Notes under the pieces: model-generated | Seen by the model: the letters and a program-made list of their open reading frames with translations, nothing else | The model's database searches: none | What the model was told of the DNA's origin: nothing | Origin: Candidatus Cloacimonadota bacterium | GTDB taxonomy: Bacteria; Cloacimonadota; Cloacimonadia; Cloacimonadales; Cloacimonadaceae | DNA: 13,380 bases | Direction: 5' to 3' | NCBI GenBank assembly: GCA_023230795.1 | Contig: JALNWR010000055.1 | Span: 1 to 13,380, forward strand | Shown: positions 1 to 5,761 of the stretch, one piece after another | Numbering within the stretch: the first letter of the stretch is position 1 | Layout: each line of letters starts with the position of its first letter | Position numbers and translations under genes: made by a program

Positions 1-207
1 TGGCGAAGTTGCCGAAAGATCGTAGTTTGTTACTGAAGGTGACCAGCTTAGTTGCAGATATCCTGATGTAATCGACCAGTTTGATTCTAATGTCCAACCC
101 TGGTTCGTGTCAAAAGGCTCTTCATAAAAGATGCTTTGTCCCGAAGCAAAGACAGCGACGATCATAAACATGGCTATGAGCGTTGCTTTAAGTAAGTAGT
201 GTTTCAC
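1..207 (-). CDS. secreted protein, N-terminal fragment (runs off left edge)
   Basis: A GTG-started frame of 69 codons is open to the window edge on the minus strand. GTG is chosen because AAGGAG (minus strand of 214-219) lies 6 nt upstream and the reading starts with a textbook signal peptide: VKHYLLK, then a hydrophobic stretch (TLIAMFMIVAVFA) and a likely signal peptidase I site near FASG-QS. The mature start reads FYEEPFDTNQGW followed by alternating Trp/Ser/Thr-rich beta-strand sequence (NWSITSGYLQLSW). That resembles the opening of the beta-sandwich domains (choice-of-anchor J or lectin-like) found in many exported proteins of FCB bacteria, but the family cannot be fixed from 69 residues. 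It is transcribed in the same direction as the dusB operon but lies 636 bp beyond it and probably has its own promoter at 492-520. Internal ATG codons at residues 13 and 15 are less likely starts because they would cut the signal peptide in half. Confidence 0.8.
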   Translation of the reverse strand, partial: MKHYLLKATLIAMFMIVAVFASGQSIFYEEPFDTNQGWTLESNWSITSGYLQLSWSPSVTNYDLSATSP

Positions 208-580
208 AGTTAACTCCTTATTGATTTAATATATAATATGCAGTTATTTGAATATCTTTCTGAGTTGTAAGAGTAGCGGGAGTGATGCAAATTTGGCAGG
301 AATGCGGGGGAGGAGATACAGCTGTAAAAACGCAAAAGCAGTGAGTGTCCAAATTGACTGTTCTGCTGATCATGAAGTATTTCCACAAAATCTCCTATCT
401 TTAGTTTATCATTAAAGTCAAAAGAAATTGGAACGCTCAAAACAATAGCGATTTCTACGGTAACGTTCCAGATATTTTATTCACTGAAACAAGTATCTGC
501 ATTAGCTGCTTTTGTGTCAAGATATATGTTGCTTTTTTCTATTTACGAGTTGAGACTCAGCGAAATTATTATAAAGATAA
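208..580. other. non-coding leader and spacer, no gene found
   Basis: This stretch holds the Shine-Dalgarno site of the left-edge gene (214-219), an AT-rich segment at 221-240, the complementary arms 429-435/464-470, and the promoter at 492-520. A minus-strand frame at 210-440 and a plus-strand frame from 514 are open but have no ribosome binding site and no protein-like composition, so I read the stretch as untranslated. Confidence 0.5.
492..520 (-). promoter_or_regulatory. sigma70-like promoter for the left-edge secreted protein gene
   Basis: On the minus strand there is a perfect TTGACA (plus-strand 515-520), a 17-nt spacer (498-514), and GATACT (492-497) as a one- to two-mismatch -10 box. 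Transcription would begin near 485 and give a leader of about 280 nt before the GTG at 207. The leader contains complementary arms TGGAACG/CGTTCCA (429-435 and 464-470). The call rests only on the boxes and spacing. Confidence 0.45.
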
Positions 581-767
581 TAGCTGGATATTCCTTAGCT
601 GGATTGCAGGCGTCTCGCCTGCAGAGCACGGGACGTGCTCTTTTTCGGTGTGCTCACTTTTGCCGGTTCGCTTTCCTTAGTTCTCAGTCCTTACTGGACG
701 CGAGACGCATCCAATCCAGCATACGCCCAAGTGAGCAGGCAGGAGTCCAGTAAACAGCCAATCCAGC
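581..767. repeat. cluster of overlapping inverted repeats (dispersed palindromic element-like)
   Basis: Several complementary arm pairs overlap here. Arms 598-617 and 701-720 match at 18 of 20 positions as an inverted repeat (GCTGGATTG... against ...CAATCCAGC). TGCTCACTT at 651-659 is the exact complement of AAGTGAGCA at 729-737. TTACTGGAC at 691-699 is the exact complement of GTCCAGTAA at 745-753. CCAATCCAGC occurs twice directly, at 711-720 and 758-767, and TAGCTGGAT occurs twice at 581-589 and 596-604. Two perfect short hairpins (605-623 and 624-640) sit inside. Some pairs cross each other, so not all can form at once. No coding sequence is evident. The GCAGGCG-TCT-CGCCTGC palindrome resembles dispersed intergenic repeats that I recall from several bacterial phyla; whether it is multicopy in this genome cannot be seen here. 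Confidence 0.7.
605..645 (+). terminator. two tandem perfect hairpins followed by T5 (terminator-like)
   Basis: TGCAGGCG-TCT-CGCCTGCA (605-623, 8-bp stem, 3-nt loop) is followed directly by GAGCACG-GGA-CGTGCTC (624-640, 7-bp stem, 3-nt loop) and then TTTTT at 641-645. In shape this is a rho-independent terminator reading rightward. No plus-strand gene lies upstream inside the window, and both flanking genes run leftward, so it may be part of a mobile or dispersed palindromic repeat instead. On the minus strand the T-run precedes the hairpins, so it would not be a canonical terminator for the dusB operon. Confidence 0.4.
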
Positions 768-843
768 AAGTACCCAATCAGCTCATAAATGAAGTCTAAA
801 GCGCTTGTGTAACCAGAGCATATGTGAAATTTATCTCAGCGCC

Positions 844-1800
844 TTAAACTCCATGCTTGCCTGAAAGCCACTGTCTCAAATGCACACGTAGCTCTTGGGT
901 AGAGCCGCTGTGATTGATCTTTTCTCTTAGTTCTTTGCTGCCGGGCATGCCTTTGGCATAGTGGCAGAGCTGAGAGCGCATTTCTCGCACAACCACGTAT
1001 TCTTCTTTGTAAAGCAGAGCGTAATCTATATGAGTCAAGGCGCAGTCCAGGATTTGCGCTTTGGTGATGGGGTGGTAGTAGCCTTCGGCCAGATACTGCT
1101 TTATCTGGGTAAAAAGCCAGGGACGTCCCAGAGCGCCGCGGCCTATCATGATGGCATCGCAGGCTGCAACTTTCAGCATTTGGGCAGCAGATTCCGGGCT
1201 ATCGACATCGCCATTTCCGATCAGGGGAATGCTGATGGCCTGTTTCAGCTTCTGAATATGCTCCCAATTGCTTTGTCCGGAAAAGACTTGCGCTGTAGTG
1301 CGCGGATGCAAACAGATGATATCGGCTCCTGCATCTTGCATTCTGAGGCCAAAATCCAGGTAATTCAGACTTTTGGAATCCCATCCGCTGCGAAACTTCA
1401 CTGAAAGGGTCATAGAGGCCGGGATAGCTTTTTTCACCTGCCTTACTATCTCTTCGGCGCAGGCAGGGTCTTTCATCAGAGCCGAGCCGGCTCCACGTTT
1501 GACCACCTTCCGCACCGGACAGCCCATATTGATATCGATAAAATCCGGATTGAAGGCAGTAAGGGCGGCTGCGGCTTTTGCCATTACCGCGGGATCGGAG
1601 CCAAAAATCTGTACACCATAGGGACGCTCGGCTTCTGAAAAGGTAACGTAAGCTCGAGTCTTATCCTGATCTCTGATCAAGCCATCTGCGCTCACCATTT
1701 CGCTAACCAGATAGTCCACCTGCCAGTCTTTGCAAAGCCGGCGAAAAGCCTGGTCGCTATAGCCCGCCAGAGGCGCCAGGTACAAAGGGATGTTAGTCAA
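844..1800 (-). CDS. dusB: tRNA-dihydrouridine synthase, DusB-type
   Basis: An FMN-dependent enzyme that uses NADPH to reduce specific uridines in the tRNA D-loop to dihydrouridine, in the cytosol. The 318-aa length matches the DusB family (about 320 aa). Visible family signatures are: the TIM-barrel opening LYLAPLAGYSDQAFRRL (6-22), DINMGCPVRKV (89-99) with the catalytic Cys94, LSVKFRSGW (132-140) with the FMN-contacting Lys135, CLHPRT with His165, the phosphate-binding segments LIGNGDV (193-199) and IMIGRGALGRPW (217-228), and the C-terminal helical-domain motif VREMRSQLCHYAKGMPGSKELR (271-292) seen in DusB. The start is TTG at 1800. It overlaps the stop of the preceding HD-GYP gene by 8 nt (TTGACTAA), which suggests translational coupling, with only a purine-rich AGAAGAAG upstream as a weak ribosome binding site. 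It is the last gene of the leftward operon that also carries trmB, another tRNA-modifying enzyme. The subfamily (DusB rather than DusA or DusC) is judged from memory of sequence style. Confidence 0.93.
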   Translation of the reverse strand: MTNIPLYLAPLAGYSDQAFRRLCKDWQVDYLVSEMVSADGLIRDQDKTRAYVTFSEAERPYGVQIFGSDPAVMAKAAAALTAFNPDFIDINMGCPVRKVVKRGAGSALMKDPACAEEIVRQVKKAIPASMTLSVKFRSGWDSKSLNYLDFGLRMQDAGADIICLHPRTTAQVFSGQSNWEHIQKLKQAISIPLIGNGDVDSPESAAQMLKVAACDAIMIGRGALGRPWLFTQIKQYLAEGYYHPITKAQILDCALTHIDYALLYKEEYVVVREMRSQLCHYAKGMPGSKELREKINHSGSTQELRVHLRQWLSGKHGV

Positions 1801-3475
1801 TCTTCTTCTGGCTTTTGTACAAAGAGATATCTACATCGTCGATCTGATCTTTGCTCATATGCTGTTTGGCAAATTCCAGGTACAATCCGCTGTCCAAAAA
1901 GAAATCCACCAGATCGGGATCAAGATGCCCTTGTTTTACCATGATAGCTATAATCTTCAGAGATTCCGAGAGAGTCTTGGGCGTTTTGTAAGGACGGTCT
2001 GCCGAAGTGAGCGCTTCAAAGATATCTGCTATGGCTATGATGCGTGAAGGCAAAGGCAGCTGTCCATCGCTTAATCCACGGGGATAGCCACTGCCATTTA
2101 GCGCTTCATGATGCGAGGCAGCATAAAAGGCCACATTCTTGTATTTCTTGGGGAAGCTGAGCTCAGAGAGCATTTCCCAGGTGATGGATACATGATCTCG
2201 CATCACTTTGAGTTCATCGGTATTGAGGGTGCCGCGTCTGATGCTAAGGTTCTTTTTGTCCAGATCATCTAAAACCTGGTATCTATGGCCTTCATATTCA
2301 AAATCGATCTCGGCCAGGATTTGCATTTTGGCCAGGGTTTCATCGGGCACAAATTCTCCACCGATATTGAGCCCCTGCACAAAGTGACTGGCCTCATCCA
2401 GATAGGCTACTGCATCAGCAGCATCTTTATTAATATGCTCTTTTACGAAGTCCTGATAGTCCTGCTCACTGAGGGAGAGCTTCAGGTATCTGAGCAGGGT
2501 CTTGATATGGGCAATGCGCTCCTGCACCAAGTGCACTCCGTCCATAATGCGCTCCAGTTTTGTGCTTTTGTCCATCACAAATTCCGGGGTGATAATCTTG
2601 CCCACATCGTGCATCCAGCCAGACATTGAGATTTCTTTCAGTTCGTTTTCGCTGAAGTGTACATCACTATAATGCCCCTCTTCAGTTTCATTGATCTTCT
2701 CTGCGATCATATCGGTGAGAAGAGCCACGCGGGTGATGTGGTTTGAGCTGTATTTGCTTTTACGCTCGATGGCTCCTGCAATTGAGCGCATGAATTCCAT
2801 CAAAAGGTTTTCCAGACTTTCGATAAGCTTTCGATTTGACAAAGCGATCGCAGCCTGAGAAGCCAGAGAAGACAGCATGGCCCGGTGTTCATCGCTAAAG
2901 ACATTCACTTCACCTTCCGGTGTAAGGGGATTGATGAATTGGATTACGCCCAGAACCGTGTCTTCATGGTCTTTCAAAGGAATGGTCAGCATAGCTTCAC
3001 AGCGGTAATTTGAGTTTTTATCAAAATTGATAGTGCCGCTGATATCATAATCTTTAGTCTGATAAACATCATCAAAGCACAGGCCCTGCTTTTTGTGATA
3101 TACAGCCGTTACTATATAAGAGAGCTCGGGATTTCCCTTTTCATCATACAGGGGTACGGGTTTCCAGTTTACCGCTCCGTGAGAGCCGCCCTGCCGCATC
3201 TTCATAGTGCCGTTATATACGATCTCAAATTCCAAAGCGGTGGCATCTTCATTTACCCTGTAGATGGTGGCGCCATCGGCTTTTGTAAAAGCCACGCCTT
3301 CATCCAGGATCATATCAAAGATCTTGCTTAGATCGGTCTCGCTGGAAAGCGACTGCCCGATCTTGGTAAGCTGCTGTATATGTTTTAGTTGTTCATCGGC
3401 CATAGACGAGATGGTTTCTACCACCATGCTCAGGGTCTTGTTTACCCGGGGATTTGCGTTAAAAGTGTATTTCAT
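1793..3475 (-). CDS. GAF domain + HD-GYP phosphohydrolase (probable cyclic-dinucleotide phosphodiesterase)
   Basis: A 560-aa cytosolic signalling protein. After a helical N-terminus (about 15-45), a GAF sensor domain covers about 45-215 (FTKADGATIYRVNED at 63-77; AMLTIPLKDHEDTVLGVIQFINP at 161-183). An HD-GYP domain covers about 220-540 with the key residues intact: HD at 289-290 with Lys293 (MHDVGKI), His428 (MRDHVSITWEML), HHE at 455-457, GSGYP at 461-465 and Asp484 (IADIFEALTSADRPYK). HD-GYP enzymes with these ligands usually hydrolyse c-di-GMP or related dinucleotides at a two- or three-metal centre. Residues of about 305-413 are a long insertion between the HD motif and the second half of the domain; I recall similar insertions in proteobacterial GAF/HD-GYP proteins. 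ATG at 3475 is supported by GAGGAAATAAA just upstream. The gene begins 9 nt after trmB and overlaps dusB by 8 nt, so it is embedded in a tRNA-modification operon. The ligand sensed by the GAF domain is unknown. Confidence 0.92.
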   Translation of the reverse strand: MKYTFNANPRVNKTLSMVVETISSMADEQLKHIQQLTKIGQSLSSETDLSKIFDMILDEGVAFTKADGATIYRVNEDATALEFEIVYNGTMKMRQGGSHGAVNWKPVPLYDEKGNPELSYIVTAVYHKKQGLCFDDVYQTKDYDISGTINFDKNSNYRCEAMLTIPLKDHEDTVLGVIQFINPLTPEGEVNVFSDEHRAMLSSLASQAAIALSNRKLIESLENLLMEFMRSIAGAIERKSKYSSNHITRVALLTDMIAEKINETEEGHYSDVHFSENELKEISMSGWMHDVGKIITPEFVMDKSTKLERIMDGVHLVQERIAHIKTLLRYLKLSLSEQDYQDFVKEHINKDAADAVAYLDEASHFVQGLNIGGEFVPDETLAKMQILAEIDFEYEGHRYQVLDDLDKKNLSIRRGTLNTDELKVMRDHVSITWEMLSELSFPKKYKNVAFYAASHHEALNGSGYPRGLSDGQLPLPSRIIAIADIFEALTSADRPYKTPKTLSESLKIIAIMVKQGHLDPDLVDFFLDSGLYLEFAKQHMSKDQIDDVDISLYKSQKKID

Positions 3476-3484
3476 TTTATTTCC

Positions 3485-4090
3485 TCAAATGCGTTTGTAC
3501 AACATAAAATAGGGTGGATAACCCAGCCTTCTTTGTTCTTCCTCATACCAGGTGACGATGTGTTCATCCAGGTTGTATCGCCCTTGAATGGGATCGTCTT
3601 GCAAGCAAATAAAGTGTGGGCTGGCCAAAAACTCTTCTACTATCCAGGCGGAGTAGTCTTCATGATCTGTGGAAATCTGCACTTGGGCTCCTGGCTTCAT
3701 GATTTCGGCCAATGCAGATAAAAAATCCTGCTGGATGAGACGCCGGCGATGATGTCTGCGCTTTGGCCAGGGATCGGGGTGTTGGATAAAGACGCCAGAG
3801 AGGCTTTCCTTGCGAAAGAGCTCTGCAATGCCTGCATCTGCTTTATGCCTGAAGAGACGGACGTTATGGTTATTTTCTATTGATAGCTTTTTCAGGCAAT
3901 TACGAATACGCTTTTCGCTCATTTCCATCCCGATGAAATTCCAGCTGGGATGGCTGATAGGATATTGGGAGATGAATTCTCCTTTGCCAGAGCCGATTTC
4001 CAGATACAAATCCTGCTCATTTTCAAAGACCTCGTTGAGCAGCTTTCCTTCGGGCAGCTCTATCACAAAAAAGTCGTAGTCAGCTATCAT
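3485..4090 (-). CDS. trmB: tRNA (guanine-N7)-methyltransferase
   Basis: A SAM-dependent enzyme that forms m7G46 in the tRNA variable loop. The 201-aa protein shows the Rossmann SAM-binding motif LEIGSGKGEF (30-39), the acidic motif IGMEMSEKRI (53-62), the diagnostic PDPWPKRRHHRRRL (105-118), STDHEDYSAWI (140-150), and TWYEEEQRRLG (180-190), which corresponds to the conserved TxxE region near the C-terminus. It is slightly shorter at the N-terminus than E. coli TrmB (about 240 aa), as is common in many phyla. ATG at 4090 overlaps the end of the upstream membrane-protein gene by 11 nt, and its stop lies 9 nt before the HD-GYP gene, with the next Shine-Dalgarno site overlapping that gap. The gene is therefore in the middle of a compact four-gene operon. 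The family assignment is secure. Confidence 0.95.
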   Translation of the reverse strand: MIADYDFFVIELPEGKLLNEVFENEQDLYLEIGSGKGEFISQYPISHPSWNFIGMEMSEKRIRNCLKKLSIENNHNVRLFRHKADAGIAELFRKESLSGVFIQHPDPWPKRRHHRRRLIQQDFLSALAEIMKPGAQVQISTDHEDYSAWIVEEFLASPHFICLQDDPIQGRYNLDEHIVTWYEEEQRRLGYPPYFMLYKRI

Positions 4091-4664
4091 CTTCCGGTTT
4101 GCCCTTGCTGCTTAGCTGCGCTACATCCAGGCGCAGGATGATGAGGTCTGCCATAGACATGCCAAAGCCGATAAATACATAGAGTATGAGGCCATACATA
4201 AAGTTGGCACTCCAAAATCCCGAAGGCAGATCGACGGTCAAAGTTCTGTATAAAATTGACAGATAGTTGCCGAAGACCAAACCTCCCAACAGACCAAAGA
4301 AGATAGTGCGAAAGCGAAACAAAGTCTTTACGTAAAACACAGACTTTACAAGCACTATGGTGAGCAAAGCATTAGCGAGATTGACCAGAAACAGCGACAT
4401 TATGCTGATCGGGGCATTCATCAGCTTCAAGGATACTGCAGCATAGATCAGTGATAAAACTACGGCAATCAGAAAGTGCCACTGCCCGCCCAGATAGCGG
4501 ATAAACAGGGCTATCAGCCCGGTTAATAAAGCGACTCCAAGACTGATATGCATCAGTGAGAGCCCGCCCGGACCGCTTTGCATTCCGGACAGCATGGCAC
4601 CGATCCAACCGGTCAGGACCGGTAAGATCACGATCAACAGGTATTGAATCTTAAATTTATTCAT
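4080..4664 (-). CDS. multi-pass inner-membrane protein of unknown function
   Basis: A 194-aa very hydrophobic protein with about six predicted membrane segments: 7-28, 36-56, 62-80, 87-111, 119-139 and 155-176. There is a positively charged N-terminus (MNKFK), a loop YVKTLFRFRT at 111-120, and a short polar, acidic C-terminal tail (SSKGKPEDDS). No family motif is recognised and no catalytic residues stand out. ATG at 4664 has AGAGGAAAG immediately upstream. It is the first gene of the leftward operon, and its last 11 nt overlap trmB, so the two are probably translationally coupled. A role in membrane physiology cannot be narrowed further from the sequence. It could be a small transporter subunit or an accessory protein of the MreD or ECF-S type, but nothing confirms that. 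Confidence 0.75.
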   Translation of the reverse strand: MNKFKIQYLLIVILPVLTGWIGAMLSGMQSGPGGLSLMHISLGVALLTGLIALFIRYLGGQWHFLIAVVLSLIYAAVSLKLMNAPISIMSLFLVNLANALLTIVLVKSVFYVKTLFRFRTIFFGLLGGLVFGNYLSILYRTLTVDLPSGFWSANFMYGLILYVFIGFGMSMADLIILRLDVAQLSSKGKPEDDS

Positions 4665-4748
4665 CTTTCCTCTATTTGCTTTCTCTTTCGGAAAACCGAA
4701 CGATATAGCTTTGTAAATACATTTTCATTGACGATATCGCCTTTGATG

Positions 4749-4778
4749 CAAACTTAGCACACGGCATCAATATGTCAA
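4749..4778 (-). promoter_or_regulatory. possible promoter for the leftward membrane protein-trmB-HD-GYP-dusB operon
   Basis: On the minus strand TTGACA (4773-4778) is followed 16 nt later by TAAGTTTG (4749-4756). The latter fits the Bacteroidetes-type -7 element TAnnTTTG, and the distance from TTG to this element is 19 nt, also as in that consensus. Transcription would start near 4742 and leave a leader of about 77 nt. The region is only 143 bp and must also hold the ftsY promoter. A weaker plus-strand TTGACG at 4728-4733 lacks a convincing -10. Evidence is motif matching only. Confidence 0.3.
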
Positions 4779-4796
4779 TGATAAACATAATGAAAC

Positions 4797-4805
4797 GGAG
4801 AGAAG
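4797..4805 (+). promoter_or_regulatory. Shine-Dalgarno site that decides the ftsY start
   Basis: GGAGAGAAG at 4797-4805 sits with GGAG 7 nt before ATG 4808. An in-frame ATG exists 36 nt upstream at 4772 (MSMINIMKRREA) and another at 4790, but neither has a comparable site. The start at 4808 is therefore preferred. Confidence 0.7.
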
Positions 4806-4807
4806 CC

Positions 4808-5761
4808 ATGCTTAGTAAATTGAAAAACCTGCGCCAGAAACTAACTAAATCCAAATCCGGGTTTATAGATAAAATCGCTGAAGCAGTCAAGCTCCGCGGG
4901 GTGGTGGATGAAGAACTTTTTGACGAGATCGAAGAGATACTTATCAAAAACGACACCGGCACCGATATGGCGGAATTGATCCTGGATAACCTCAGAGAAG
5001 AGGTTAGAATAGATAAGATTACCGATCCCGAACTAGTGCAAATCTACCTCGTGGATATCATGCAAAACATCCTTTTCAAAGATATCCCCGATGACAGTGA
5101 CTTCTTTGACCTTCCCGAGGATACTAGGCCCTTTGTGATCGCCTTTGTAGGCGTAAATGGAACCGGTAAAACCACCACTATCGGTAAGGTGGCCAATATC
5201 TTTGCCAAAGCCGGGAAAAAGGTGTTGATCGTGGCCGGAGATACCTTCCGCGCTGCTGCCATCGAGCAGATTGCCATCTGGGCAGAGCGTGCCGATGTGC
5301 AGATCTTGCGCTCTGAAGCAAACCGCGATCCCGCCTCTGTGATCTACGACGGTGTGGCTACTGCCGTGCGCGAGCAGTATGACGTGGTGCTGATCGACAC
5401 AGCCGGCCGGCAACATACCAAAGACCGCCTTATGAAAGAGCTGGGTAAGATAGATCGCAGCATCAAAAAAGCCTGTCCTGAGGCACCGCATGAAACCATC
5501 CTGGTAGTGGATAGCACCACAGGACAAAACGCCATCTCTCAGGCCCTGCACTTTGATGAAGCTATCAAGCTCACCGGCATCGCCCTCACGAAGTTTGACG
5601 GCACTGCCAAAGGTGGCATCATCTTCAATATCAAGCAAAATCTGGAAATCCCGGTGCGGCTTTTGGGAGTGGGCGAAGCTATCGATGATATTGAGAACTT
5701 CCATACCGTGAGATTCGTGAAAGCGTTCTTTGCCAAAGACGAGGAAGCCGAAGAAGAGTAA
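4808..5761 (+). CDS. ftsY: signal recognition particle receptor FtsY
   Basis: The SRP-receptor GTPase that docks ribosome-nascent-chain-SRP complexes at the inner membrane and delivers them to SecYEG. With the start at 4808 it is 317 aa: an N domain (about 1-95, four-helix type, DEIEEILIKNDTGTDMAELI) and a G domain with GVNGTGKT (115-122), the insertion-box motif DTFRAAAIEQ (145-154), DTAGR (197-201), TKFDGTAKGG (261-270) and GVGE (287-290), ending in FVKAFF and a short acidic tail. It lacks the long acidic A domain of E. coli FtsY, as do most non-proteobacterial versions, and begins directly with the amphipathic helix MLSKLKNLRQKL, which may bind lipid. It is distinguished from Ffh by the missing M domain. 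The stop codon overlaps the next start as TAATG. The gene heads a rightward operon divergent from the trmB operon. Confidence 0.96.
   Translation: MLSKLKNLRQKLTKSKSGFIDKIAEAVKLRGVVDEELFDEIEEILIKNDTGTDMAELILDNLREEVRIDKITDPELVQIYLVDIMQNILFKDIPDDSDFFDLPEDTRPFVIAFVGVNGTGKTTTIGKVANIFAKAGKKVLIVAGDTFRAAAIEQIAIWAERADVQILRSEANRDPASVIYDGVATAVREQYDVVLIDTAGRQHTKDRLMKELGKIDRSIKKACPEAPHETILVVDSTTGQNAISQALHFDEAIKLTGIALTKFDGTAKGGIIFNIKQNLEIPVRLLGVGEAIDDIENFHTVRFVKAFFAKDEEAEEE

Noticed and set aside
210..440. Minus-strand 76-aa frame just upstream of the left-edge secreted gene
   Set aside because: It starts at TTG with no ribosome binding site, shows no domain-like sequence, and lies wholly in the leader of the gene at 207. 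Its stop falls 3 nt before that GTG, which is probably coincidence.
514..753. Plus-strand 79-aa frame
   Set aside because: It runs through the palindromic repeat cluster; its low-quality, Arg/Ser/Leu-rich translation is a product of the repeat and there is no ribosome binding site.
4772..4807. Longer FtsY with start at 4772
   Set aside because: The extra 12 residues have no Shine-Dalgarno site; GGAG sits 7 nt before the ATG at 4808 and the protein then starts with a typical amphipathic helix.
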